Source: Phoenicibacter congonensis (GTDB lineage: Bacteria; Actinomycetota; Coriobacteriia; Coriobacteriales; Eggerthellaceae). Taken from it: a stretch of 10,350 nt of DNA. Location: positions 1 through 10,350 of the forward strand of contig JAUMVS010000047.1 in the NCBI GenBank assembly GCA_030530045.1. Direction: 5' to 3'. The notes under the pieces were generated by a model. It was not told where the DNA came from and did not search any database. It saw only the letters and a program-made list of their open reading frames with translations. Positions 1-6,495 of this stretch are shown here, in pieces. The translations under genes were made by a program, and so were the position numbers. Within the stretch, counting starts at the first letter, position 1. Every line of letters begins with the position of its first letter.

Positions 1-287
1 TTTCCTCCCATCACTAAAGTGACGGGTATCCAGCCCATAATATATCAATGAATTACCACATCAAATGGACCGACTTTATTGGCCTGACGAGCAAGATTTT
101 TAGTTTCTTCCAAATTTGATGAGTTACCAACAATTACCTGAGTAGCTCCAGGGTTTTCTACCATAATGGCTTTCTTTCGTTCCTCATTGCGCGCATGCAA
201 GACTACTTCATGACCTTATTTAATCAAAGCTTGAGCGGCTAAAGCCCCAACACCGGTTGAGGAACCGGTAATTAAAATCTTTGACAT
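1..287 (-). pseudogene. Short-chain dehydrogenase/reductase (SDR) pseudogene, 5' part, two in-frame stops, runs off left edge
   Basis: Reading the minus strand from ATG at 285-287 gives a classical SDR N-terminus: M-S-K-I-L-I-T-G-S-S-T-G-V-G, with the TGxxxGxG cofactor-binding loop at residues 7-14. A second-strand stretch ending HARN follows (about residues 27-34). The expected D-V-V-I-H lies at residues 76-80, where intact SDRs continue N-A-G. The frame is broken at codon 24 (TAA at 216-218, where CAA for Gln would fit) and at codon 81 (TGA at 45-47), which removes the NAG motif. The start has a good ribosome binding site (GAAGGGAG, about 295-302), so this was once an expressed gene. The catalytic YxxxK region would lie beyond the window. 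The substrate of the ancestral enzyme cannot be told. Sequencing error could explain one stop, but hardly two plus the lost NAG motif. Confidence 0.8.
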
Positions 288-344
288 ACTTTAATCTCCC
301 TTCAATTTAACCAAATACATAAGATTAATAACTTTTTATAGAAA

Positions 345-387
345 TACCGTTATCCCAAGGCTTTAAACATCCCTAAAAATAACGGTA
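345..387. promoter_or_regulatory. Inverted repeat, 9-bp perfect arms, upstream of the SDR pseudogene
   Basis: TACCGTTAT (345-353) and ATAACGGTA (379-387) are perfect reverse complements separated by 25 bp, with centres 34 bp apart. They lie 58-100 bp upstream of the SDR start codon. They look like paired sites for a dimeric repressor controlling the former SDR gene. No T-run follows either side, so a terminator is unlikely. No regulator gene is visible nearby. Confidence 0.35.
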
Positions 388-498
388 ACTACTCATACTG
401 CTGACCGGTTTACGTTTAATAAATTTGTTGATAACAAACCAGTTTATTTTCTTCTATCGGTTCGTCACCCAAGATTTGAAAACGAGCTTTAATTATTG

Positions 499-1383
499 TC
501 ATTTTAACCATAACCTAACAACCTTTTCCCAAGTTTTATCATCAACCATCACCCTAGGCAAACTGTTAGTAAGATCCGACTTTTCAGTAATGATCCCTAT
601 ATTTAAGGAAAAGGTTACAATCCCATTCTTGACTAGGTATTGTTGGGTTTGCTGATTGCCATCACCATATGGATAGGCAAAAAATGAAGATGGTTTCCCC
701 AAATTTTTAACCATTATTTTTTGAGATTGCTTATAGTCTTTTTTAAATCTCTTAAATTTACCAGGAGTGGTGACCGCTGATTTATTATGAACCAAATAAT
801 GTAGGTTGTTTGTATGCAATCCGACAGTTACTAAAGGATTAGAAGACATCTTTCTAATTTGACTCCAGCTAACTAATTTAGTCCCCCCATTATAGTCACC
901 AGTTGTCCCCGTTACAGTAAAAACTGTAAACGGAATCTTATTCTTTTTCAAAAAGGGCAGTCCATTATCGTAAACAGTTTGATCAAAATCGTCAAAGGTA
1001 ATAACAACATATTGGTGTTGTAGCGGCTGCCCTTTTTTTACCAAAGCCACCATTTGATCAGCGGAGATAAACCGAACATGGTGCTTTTTTAAATATTTAA
1101 CCTGATATTCAAATTTGTCTTGACTTACTGAATACTCATGAATTTGAGAATTGTTTGTCAATGCTTTAACGGAATTGTTACTAAAGTTATATTTAGTAAT
1201 TCGATGATAACATAGGACCATTATTCCGTTTTTTCGTCTATCTCTTACGCTTAACGTCCCTTTACTAACGTCACGTTGTTGCTCATTTTGCTGAAGTGAT
1301 TTGTGATAAGTGAAGTGAATGACCGAAAGACCAGTTATGATAATTATGCATATAAACAGCTTATGCCAAAGTTTTTCAATCAT
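499..1383 (-). CDS. pgaB: Poly-beta-1,6-N-acetylglucosamine N-deacetylase (PgaB/IcaB-type polysaccharide deacetylase)
   Basis: A 294-residue extracellular, membrane-anchored enzyme that removes some N-acetyl groups from poly-N-acetylglucosamine (PNAG/PIA), giving the polymer positive charge so that it stays on the cell surface. Residues 8-24 form an N-terminal hydrophobic anchor without a lipobox. The NodB-type deacetylase fold follows, with L-C-Y-H at 57-60, T-F-D-D at 129-132 (catalytic and metal Asp), H-T-N-N-L-H at 190-195 (the two metal His) and Y-P-Y-G at 237-240. The metal-binding Asp/His/His set is therefore intact. Length matches IcaB (about 290 residues). The ATG at 1381-1383 overlaps the pgaD stop by 4 nt (ATGA). 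Its Shine-Dalgarno AAGGAG lies inside the end of pgaD, so the genes are translationally coupled. The stop is TGA at 499-501. No icaC-like gene follows. Confidence 0.9.
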   Translation of the reverse strand: MIEKLWHKLFICIIIITGLSVIHFTYHKSLQQNEQQRDVSKGTLSVRDRRKNGIMVLCYHRITKYNFSNNSVKALTNNSQIHEYSVSQDKFEYQVKYLKKHHVRFISADQMVALVKKGQPLQHQYVVITFDDFDQTVYDNGLPFLKKNKIPFTVFTVTGTTGDYNGGTKLVSWSQIRKMSSNPLVTVGLHTNNLHYLVHNKSAVTTPGKFKRFKKDYKQSQKIMVKNLGKPSSFFAYPYGDGNQQTQQYLVKNGIVTFSLNIGIITEKSDLTNSLPRVMVDDKTWEKVVRLWLK

Positions 1384-1637
1384 TTTTTCTCCTTAAGTAA
1401 TAGCCATCCCAGTCTTAGGGTCGACAAACCAATAATGATTAATATTGAATATAAGACTATATCAATGGTCTTGAGAAAGGTATTCAAATCACAATTAAAC
1501 AAAATAAACAAATTTACGGCTTCTTCATTAGGGCTACCTGACAAAAACAGGAAGAACAGGACAATTAATCCTAATTGAAGGATACCCAACAGAATCGAAA
1601 TAAGAACTTTTACAAATTTTTCTAAGTATTTAATCAT
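1380..1637 (-). CDS. pgaD: PgaD/IcaD-like small membrane subunit of PNAG synthase
   Basis: An 85-residue protein with two membrane helices (about residues 10-34 and 57-80) joined by a short loop, and a basic C-terminal tail ending K-E-K-K. In the family, IcaD/PgaD binds the glycosyltransferase IcaA/PgaC and is needed for full polymerase activity. The sequence is poorly conserved, so the call rests on size, topology and position between pgaC and pgaB. The start is the ATG at 1635-1637, which overlaps the pgaC stop by 8 nt (ATGATTAA) and has a GAGGG about 13 nt upstream. The frame is open back to 1724, but a start there would put 29 extra non-membrane residues inside pgaC. The last codons (AAG GAG AAA) double as the pgaB ribosome binding site. 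It is somewhat shorter than staphylococcal IcaD (about 101 residues). Confidence 0.75.
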   Translation of the reverse strand: MIKYLEKFVKVLISILLGILQLGLIVLFFLFLSGSPNEEAVNLFILFNCDLNTFLKTIDIVLYSILIIIGLSTLRLGWLLLKEKK

Positions 1638-2853
1638 AGTGTTGTATATTCCCTCGGTCCGATTCACCCCAAGCAGCGTATTTAATGTTATCAAATAAGT
1701 GATAGAAGGCCATGAAGGTAACAATTATGTTGTATAGCCAATAGAGATAGAAATATACCGGTAATAACCAAAATATCCCCCACGGAACATGTAATAATTT
1801 ATTTTTAGAATTAATTAGTCTAGAAATGAAATAGAAAAGTAATGTAGAACCAAAATAAATGGTAATAACATCTAGCCGCAATCCTAGGTTATGCTGAAAT
1901 AAATACGTAAAAAAGAATTGGAGAAAGGAAATGCTGACTAAAAAGATCCAAACATAGCTTAAGATTACATCTAACGTCAGTAATCCTTCACCCCAGGAAA
2001 TCCTAAACAACCTATTCATTCGTTTGCGGAGTACTTCTACCCCACCCCATGCCCATCGTTTCCGTTGATTCAAAAATCCAGAAATTGTCTCCGGAACGAA
2101 AATATGACAGATGGCATGAGGCTCATAGCCGCAAAGCCACTTTTTCTGATATAGTCGCCAGGTTATATCAATATCTTCCGTCATTGCTGAAGGATTCCAG
2201 CCATGGACATTCTCCAATGCATTTCTTCGAAACAGAGTTAGAACACCAGAAATAGTCAAAATCCGATTGGTTAATAAGAACTGTGCTCTTTTAATAAAAT
2301 CAATATTCATGTAATACTCTAGAAACTGCAGCTTACCCAAAATTGTCCTCGTATTTTTAACCATGGGTCTCCCAGTGACTGCTCCACATTTAGGATTGAG
2401 TTCTAGAAAATTTACTAAATGAGATAAGGATGATTTATCAAAAATTGAGTCCGCATCAACGCACAGAATGTACTTAGCTGTACTTTTGGATAAAGCCGCA
2501 TTCAGTTCGGACGCCTTCCCCTTGTTCTCATTAGACGCGATAATTTTTATGTTGGAATACTTTTGTTCTAGATCTCTCATAATTGACAGAGTATGATCTG
2601 TACTCAAATCATCAATTAGGATTAGTGAATAATTTGAATATTCCAATTGCTCCAATGATTTAACGGCATCACCTAAAACTGTCTCCTCGTTGTAGCAAGA
2701 CATAAAAATATCAACTGAAGGGTCTAACTGACTTTTACAGATCTTCCTTGATTGCTTTACCTGGTAAATACTATAAATTTCATAAAAGAGCGCCCCTATA
2801 ATCCATATTAAAGACATGACAATAGGGTAAAATAGCTCAAATGTACCTATCAT
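1630..2853 (-). CDS. pgaC: Poly-beta-1,6-N-acetylglucosamine synthase, family 2 glycosyltransferase (PgaC/IcaA)
   Basis: A 407-residue processive inner-membrane glycosyltransferase that polymerises UDP-GlcNAc into beta-1,6-linked PNAG and moves it across the membrane. One N-terminal helix (residues 6-28) precedes a cytoplasmic GT2 domain with the usual acidic residues: D-D at 81-82 (UDP binding), D-A-D at 133-135 (metal and sugar phosphate), T-E-D at 225-227 (catalytic base) and Q-R-K-R-W at 263-267 (processivity motif). Several C-terminal helices follow (about 293-320, 326-346, 355-385). Length agrees with IcaA (412 residues). The ATG at 2851-2853 has AAGGAAA about 8 nt upstream. It is the first gene of pgaC-pgaD-pgaB and lies 127 bp downstream of etfA. 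All key residues are present, so it is predicted active. Cellulose and hyaluronan synthases share these motifs, but the pgaD/pgaB neighbours point to PNAG. Confidence 0.9.
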   Translation of the reverse strand: MIGTFELFYPIVMSLIWIIGALFYEIYSIYQVKQSRKICKSQLDPSVDIFMSCYNEETVLGDAVKSLEQLEYSNYSLILIDDLSTDHTLSIMRDLEQKYSNIKIIASNENKGKASELNAALSKSTAKYILCVDADSIFDKSSLSHLVNFLELNPKCGAVTGRPMVKNTRTILGKLQFLEYYMNIDFIKRAQFLLTNRILTISGVLTLFRRNALENVHGWNPSAMTEDIDITWRLYQKKWLCGYEPHAICHIFVPETISGFLNQRKRWAWGGVEVLRKRMNRLFRISWGEGLLTLDVILSYVWIFLVSISFLQFFFTYLFQHNLGLRLDVITIYFGSTLLFYFISRLINSKNKLLHVPWGIFWLLPVYFYLYWLYNIIVTFMAFYHLFDNIKYAAWGESDRGNIQHYD

Positions 2854-2901
2854 AAAATAATTTCCTTAATTAAAAAATAGTGTTTAGCTGTTGCTTAACG
2901 G

Positions 2902-2937
2902 GAATTCAATATTTAGAATTCTCGAGTACAAATACAA
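2902..2937 (-). promoter_or_regulatory. Candidate pgaC promoter with overlapping near-palindrome
   Basis: On the minus strand TTGTAT (2932-2937) is followed 16-17 bp later by TAAATA/AAATAT (2909-2915), a weak sigma-A-like promoter about 55 bp upstream of the pgaC start. The -10 lies inside a 20-bp near-palindrome (2902-2921): two GAATTC hexamers flanking an AT core, 16 of 20 positions symmetric. That could be the operator of a dimeric repressor analogous to IcaR or TcaR in staphylococci, which is inference only. No terminator hairpin was seen between etfA and this site, so read-through from the etf operon remains possible. Confidence 0.3.
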
Positions 2938-2980
2938 GCTACACAGCCCAAGAGTTCTAAACTAATCGCTCCCTACTCCT

Positions 2981-4003
2981 CTATATTCCTAACTGTGTAC
3001 TAAGTGCTGATAAGAAGGTTTCCGCCTTACCGACGTAATAATAATCTGAAAAAGATAGGATGGGTGCATTAGGATCAATATTAACTGAGACAATGGTCTT
3101 AGATTTATCCATACCACTTACATACTGTGCAGATCCTGAAATACCTAAATTAATAATCAGGTCAGGAGCCACACTAACCCCACTTTGACCAATTTGCTGA
3201 TCATATGAGAATCCATTATTCCCTGCCAATGGCCTAGTAACGCCCAGACTAGCTCCTATCTTCTGGGCCAGTTTTCGTGCTGACTCTACTATCTCGGCAC
3301 TGGCAGCCCCTCGTCCAAGCGCTAAGATAATACTTGCCTGCGTAAGCTGGTTATCCTGAACTTTAACAGCGCTAGTAGTTGCCCGAATGGTCTTCTTTAA
3401 TGAATCTTTCTCATCCATACCTGTACCTAATTTTTGTTCTTTCACTGCTGTCTCAGGAGTTGGGGCCACTTTCTTTGCCAAAAATACGTTAGGTCGTACT
3501 GTAAACATTTGCGGACGTGCGTTCGGACATGTAATCTCACACATAATCTGATCACCGTACGACGGCTTCGTACCAACCAATATATTTCCATCCGCAAGGT
3601 GTAGATCAATACAGTCAGCCGTTAATCCTGTATCCAACTTACCCTGTAATCTTGGGGCAACGGAACGCCCCCAGATTGTTGCACTGAATAGGATGGAATT
3701 AGGGCAAGTTAGAAGTTCTGTTAAAGCATAAATGGAGTCCGCAGCCAATTCCTGTGAGCAATCATCATTAAAATACGATTGTGTAATTACTAGAATTCGA
3801 TCTGCACCATATGAACGTAACTCATTTAAAAGAGAACTTTTATCTTCTTCCGTCGTTAATAAGACAGCAACAACTGGACTGGCCCCCACCGTTAGGAGTT
3901 TGGTAATTAGTTGAAGAGATCCAGGCTCAATTTTTGTCCCACGGTGCTCAACAACAACCCAGTTTTCTTCTTTACCGATAGTCTTCACCTTATTTGAATT
4001 CAA
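2981..4003 (-). CDS. etfA: Electron transfer flavoprotein alpha subunit (EtfA/FixB)
   Basis: A 340-residue subunit of the cytoplasmic heterodimeric flavoprotein that exchanges electrons with the acyl-CoA dehydrogenase. The N-terminal Rossmann-like domain (about 13-175) begins N-W-V-V-V-E-H. The C-terminal FAD domain (about 220-330) carries G-R-G at 230-232, T-R-P at 256-258, Q-I-G-Q-S-G at 270-275, G-I-S-G-S-A-Q at 287-293 and N-I-D-P-N-A-P at 308-314, the residues that wrap FAD. A linker at 180-205 joins the two. There is no N-terminal ferredoxin extension. The start is TTG at 4001-4003, supported by AAAGGAG about 9 nt upstream, which overlaps the etfB stop; the intergenic gap is 14 nt. It is the last gene of the acyl-CoA dehydrogenase-etfB-etfA operon. 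Length is normal and nothing is missing. Confidence 0.93.
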   Translation of the reverse strand: MNSNKVKTIGKEENWVVVEHRGTKIEPGSLQLITKLLTVGASPVVAVLLTTEEDKSSLLNELRSYGADRILVITQSYFNDDCSQELAADSIYALTELLTCPNSILFSATIWGRSVAPRLQGKLDTGLTADCIDLHLADGNILVGTKPSYGDQIMCEITCPNARPQMFTVRPNVFLAKKVAPTPETAVKEQKLGTGMDEKDSLKKTIRATTSAVKVQDNQLTQASIILALGRGAASAEIVESARKLAQKIGASLGVTRPLAGNNGFSYDQQIGQSGVSVAPDLIINLGISGSAQYVSGMDKSKTIVSVNIDPNAPILSFSDYYYVGKAETFLSALSTQLGI

Positions 4004-4017
4004 ACCTTTTCACTCCT

Positions 4018-4836
4018 TTATCGCGCATCGCGGATTTTACTATTAGCTGGTAGTTGTTTTAATAACTCATCAACAGCCGTTTTGGGGTCTTCAGGCAGTG
4101 CAATATGTTTCCTTTCTGGTGATTGGGGACTAAATACCCTGGTAACAACTGTTGGCGAACCATTTATACCAACAGTATTGACATCAACCCCTAAGTCTTT
4201 TTCATTCCAAATGGTGAGGTCTGCCTCCATACTCTTCCGCAACTGCATAAGGGTTGGATACTTCTGCGATTCTCTCTCAGTATCACGATTTACTGCAACG
4301 GTACATACGGCAGGCAATCCTACCTGAATCTCCTCAATCCCATCCGCTGCTTCCCGACGTGCAGTTACGTAAGATGGGCTGGGTTGTAACGATAATTCCG
4401 AAATATAGGTAACTTGGGGAATGTCTAATTTAGAGGCTATCAAGGGACCCACCTGACCGGTGTCGGCATCCTGCGATTTTGCCCCCAGTAAGATCAAGTC
4501 GGCATTTCCTATCTTATTAATCCCAGCAACCAGCGTGTTAGCAGTTGCTAATGTATCTGCTCCTCCAAAGGCGCGTGAACTCAGTAGAATCCCCCTATCG
4601 ACACCTAAGGATAGTGCTTGGCGTAAAGATTGTTCAGAATCATTAGGACCCATGGATAACGCAATAATTTCAACAGGTTCTGATTGTTGTTCTCGTAAAT
4701 TTAAAGCAAATTCTAAAGCTCTCTTATCAGCCGGATTCATCACGCCAGGAATTCCCTCACGCATTAAATTGTTATGTTGATCCAAATGAACTTGTTTGAC
4801 AGCCAAAATCTGTTTAATACAAACAATTACTCGCAT
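4018..4836 (-). CDS. etfB: Electron transfer flavoprotein beta subunit (EtfB/FixA)
   Basis: A 272-residue partner of EtfA. Recognisable features are V-C-I-K-Q at 5-9, N-P-A-D-K at 34-38, S-M-G-P at 61-64, R-G-I-L-L-S-S-R-A-F-G-G-A-D-T at 81-95 and G-A-K-S-Q-D-A-D-T-G-Q-V-G-P at 118-131 (nucleotide-binding loop), then G-L-P-A-V at 173-177. The D-T-x-Q-V-G-P loop and the RAFGGADT stretch resemble clostridial bifurcating-type EtfB, which holds FAD where respiratory EtfB holds AMP. This is pattern resemblance, not proof of bifurcation. The ATG at 4834-4836 follows AAAGGAGG with 8 nt spacing, the strongest ribosome binding site in the window. The gene starts 3 nt after the dehydrogenase stop. Confidence 0.93.
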   Translation of the reverse strand: MRVIVCIKQILAVKQVHLDQHNNLMREGIPGVMNPADKRALEFALNLREQQSEPVEIIALSMGPNDSEQSLRQALSLGVDRGILLSSRAFGGADTLATANTLVAGINKIGNADLILLGAKSQDADTGQVGPLIASKLDIPQVTYISELSLQPSPSYVTARREAADGIEEIQVGLPAVCTVAVNRDTERESQKYPTLMQLRKSMEADLTIWNEKDLGVDVNTVGINGSPTVVTRVFSPQSPERKHIALPEDPKTAVDELLKQLPANSKIRDAR

Positions 4837-4839
4837 ATA

Positions 4840-5967
4840 TTAGACCTCCTTTATAAACTCGGCTTGGGTAATCTCTGTGAACATTTTTTCAACGGTTCCT
4901 TCTGCAATCTCCATAGCACGAGCATCCCTGATCAAATGTTCAATCGGATAATCATAACTATATCCATATCCCCCTAATAGCTGTAATGCCATGTCCCCGG
5001 CTTTTACGGCAGCTCGACTACCAAAACTTTTAGTAATCGCTGAAAGCTGAGTATATGTCTTTCGCTCATCCTTTGATCTAGCAGCATCTGTATAAGCTAG
5101 CCTTGTCAACTCCTTGTTTGTCACAATCTCTGCAATCTTTTCATGGGTTAACAGAAGGTCTTTGAGGAGCACCTGACCAGCTTGCCGCTGCTGGACATAC
5201 TCTTTAACAACACTTATGATGTGCTCCATAATTCCCGTGAGTACTGCTCCCATTAATATCCGGGCATCATCATGGGCATGATTAGCAATTTCTAGTCCCT
5301 GGCCCCGTTTACCCAACAAATGAGATTCGTCAACCGTAACATTGTCCAATACGAGCTCTCCGAATGGGATACCACGAAGTCCAATAAAGTTTTCGGTCTG
5401 ACCAAAGCTAACACCTGGCATTTGAGTATCGACTAAGAAGCAGGAAAATTCATCACTATCCGTTTTAACCACTACAATGTAGTTTTTGGCTAAGGTACCA
5501 TTGGTAATCATAATCTTATCGCCATTGATAACCCATTTATTACTACCGTTCTGCCTAGCTGTTGCTTGATGACCGCTCGGGTTAGAACCACCACTAGGTT
5601 CAGTGTTCCCAAAGGCAAAAATTTCGTGGTTGGCTTTAGGGAGGTAGCGTTCCTTAATGTCATCATTACCATATTTCATTAATTGATAAAGTGTTTTATA
5701 CTGTCCTTCCAATAGAACACCAACACTTGCATTCCCATAGGCTAATTGTTTAATTAGGTTAGCTGCCTCCGTCATATTTAATGCTGCACCATCGCTGTCC
5801 AGTGGCAGAATAGCATTTAGAAAGCCTAAATCCTGAAGCTTCTGAAATAGTCCCTTGGGTAGTCTTCCTTCACGATCAATTTCCATATCAAATGGAGCAA
5901 CTTCATTTTGAGTAAATCTTCTAACCATTTCCTCAAGCAGTTTTTGAAACGTTGCTTCACTAGCCAT
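4840..5967 (-). CDS. Acyl-CoA dehydrogenase, Bcd/short-chain type
   Basis: A 375-residue FAD enzyme that interconverts acyl-CoA and 2-enoyl-CoA, passing electrons to or from EtfAB in the cytoplasm. It has the family order of helical N-domain, beta middle domain with F-G-N-T-E-P-S-G-G-S (residues 119-128) and W-V-I-N-G-D-K (145-151), and helical C-domain with Q-L-L-G-G-Y-G-Y at 329-336. E-I-A-E-G-T at 353-358 contains the catalytic Glu356 in the usual short-chain place. Length matches the family (about 380). An upstream ATG at 5974-5976 is unlikely because GGGAG (5977-5981) abuts it directly; the ATG at 5965-5967 has 9 nt spacing and is preferred. The final codons (AAG GAG GTC TAA) form the etfB ribosome binding site. 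It resembles clostridial bcd-etfB-etfA, but the acyl substrate (butyryl, propionyl/acryloyl, aryl-propionyl or other) cannot be read from sequence. Confidence 0.92.
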   Translation of the reverse strand: MASEATFQKLLEEMVRRFTQNEVAPFDMEIDREGRLPKGLFQKLQDLGFLNAILPLDSDGAALNMTEAANLIKQLAYGNASVGVLLEGQYKTLYQLMKYGNDDIKERYLPKANHEIFAFGNTEPSGGSNPSGHQATARQNGSNKWVINGDKIMITNGTLAKNYIVVVKTDSDEFSCFLVDTQMPGVSFGQTENFIGLRGIPFGELVLDNVTVDESHLLGKRGQGLEIANHAHDDARILMGAVLTGIMEHIISVVKEYVQQRQAGQVLLKDLLLTHEKIAEIVTNKELTRLAYTDAARSKDERKTYTQLSAITKSFGSRAAVKAGDMALQLLGGYGYSYDYPIEHLIRDARAMEIAEGTVEKMFTEITQAEFIKEV

Positions 5968-6041
5968 TATTATCATCTCCCAGAACTTGTAATTATCTTC
6001 TACTATGATCTAGTATCGTCCATCAAATACCTGGTACTAAC

Positions 6042-6140
6042 CTAAGAGAAAAGGTCATGGTTAGCCGCCTCTGTTGACACGTCATTGATTGAAATAACAT
6101 CACCAACCGTGACATGCTCAGAAATGGTATCAAATCCCAT
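6042..6140 (-). CDS. Candidate small ORF or gene remnant (32 codons)
   Basis: ATG at 6138-6140 to TAG at 6042-6044 encodes M-G-F-D-T-I-S-E-H-V-T-V-G-D-V-I-S-I-N-D and 12 more residues ending D-L-F-S. The composition looks protein-like. The V-G-D followed by a V-S-T-E stretch loosely recalls the start of MaoC-type hydratases, which would make sense beside an acyl-CoA dehydrogenase. No continuation of that fold was found in any frame downstream. AAGGG lies 12 nt upstream of the ATG, which is only a marginal ribosome binding site. It could be a leader peptide, a truncated remnant or chance. Function unknown. Confidence 0.2.
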   Translation of the reverse strand: MGFDTISEHVTVGDVISINDVSTEAANHDLFS

Positions 6141-6273
6141 AACCTTATTTTTCCCTTATAAAACTATTCCTTACTTGAGACTAGTCTTTCATCATCTATC
6201 ATATGATGCATATTTTATTGCATTCCCGTTTAATGAGACAAGCCGATTTGAACAAGTTATACATTTGCAAGCG

Positions 6274-6302
6274 ATTATATACACTTTGTTATGTAAGTAA
6301 CT
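6274..6302 (-). promoter_or_regulatory. Candidate promoter for the acyl-CoA dehydrogenase-etfBA operon
   Basis: Minus-strand TATAAT (6274-6279) with GTTACT or AGTTAC 16-17 bp upstream (within 6296-6302). The -35 coincides with the left arm of the inverted repeat at 6294-6337, as expected for an operator. The start codon is about 300 nt downstream, so a nearer promoter may also exist. Confidence 0.35.
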
Positions 6303-6337
6303 TTATAAGTTATTATCTATACACAAAAGGTTACTTA
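6294..6337. promoter_or_regulatory. Inverted repeat (8-bp arms) over the candidate -35
   Basis: TAAGTAAC (6294-6301) and GTTACTTA (6330-6337) are perfect reverse complements 28 bp apart. A further related motif, ACTTAGGTAAGT (6333-6344), abuts the right arm. Repeated GTTACTTA-type half-sites near a promoter suggest binding of a dimeric regulator. Which one is unknown. Confidence 0.3.
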
Positions 6338-6378
6338 GGTAAGTGTTAGTTTCCTAAAAAGAACCCTTAGTAAGGAAA

Positions 6379-6422
6379 AAACGGAGTTACCAAAAATCTG
6401 CAGATTTTTGGTAACTCCGTTT
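6379..6422 (-). terminator. Strong intrinsic terminator, 44-bp perfect palindrome
   Basis: Arms of 22 bp (6379-6400 and 6401-6422) are perfectly complementary with no spacer and a central CTGCAG. Read on the minus strand the palindrome ends in six consecutive T (CCGTTTTTTCC), giving an excellent Rho-independent terminator for the MFS-DUF1593 operon that ends at 6496. On the plus strand the trailing sequence is TTTATTATT, so it may act in both directions. Confidence 0.85.
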
Positions 6423-6469
6423 ATTATTAGGTGCTTGACAGCTCCTTAGTAAAATTGCGCTACAAACAC

Positions 6470-6495
6470 AAAAAGGTATTATTAAATACTTTTTT
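6470..6495 (-). terminator. Weak AT-rich hairpin just after the DUF1593 gene
   Basis: AAAAAGGTATT (6470-6480) pairs with AATACTTTTT (6485-6494) across the 4-nt loop ATTA, with one bulged G. It starts immediately after the TAG stop at 6496-6498. The stem is almost all A-T, so at most it stabilises the 3' end or acts as an auxiliary terminator ahead of the strong one at 6379-6422. Confidence 0.35.

Larger units (their letters stand above)
5968..6378. other. Gene-poor leader region upstream of the acyl-CoA dehydrogenase operon
   Basis: About 410 bp with no convincing protein gene on either strand. On the minus strand a perfect -10 TATAAT (6274-6279) has a weak -35 (GTTACT or AGTTAC) 16-17 bp upstream; initiation there would give a leader of about 300 nt before the dehydrogenase. 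The region also holds an inverted repeat at 6294-6337, CATCAT/ATGATG arms at 6190-6208, an 11-bp palindrome at 6365-6375 and a 32-codon ORF at 6042-6140. No known riboswitch core or T-box element was recognised. Confidence 0.5.

Noticed and set aside
415..446. Possible terminator hairpin after pgaB (AATAAA/TTTATT and TTTGTT/AACAAA arms)
   Set aside because: The stem is AT-only with an asymmetric bulge and no T-run follows on the minus strand, so it was not called.
425..655. Plus-strand ORF of 76 codons
   Set aside because: It lies mostly opposite pgaB, has no ribosome binding site and its composition is not protein-like; it is a shadow frame.
1638..1724. Longer pgaD start at 1724
   Set aside because: This extension is an out-of-frame reading of the pgaC 3' end. 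The ATG at 1635-1637 overlapping the pgaC stop fits family size and coupling.
4460..4780. Plus-strand ORF of 106 codons opposite etfB
   Set aside because: It is fully antisense to a confidently identified gene and lacks a ribosome binding site.
5968..5976. Acyl-CoA dehydrogenase start at the ATG at 5974-5976
   Set aside because: GGGAG directly touches this ATG, leaving no spacing. The ATG at 5965-5967 has the correct 9-nt spacing.
6085..6300. Plus-strand ORF of 71 codons in the gene-poor region
   Set aside because: TTG start, no clear ribosome binding site, and unusual Phe/Tyr/His-rich composition. The opposite strand carries equally good or better small-ORF signals.
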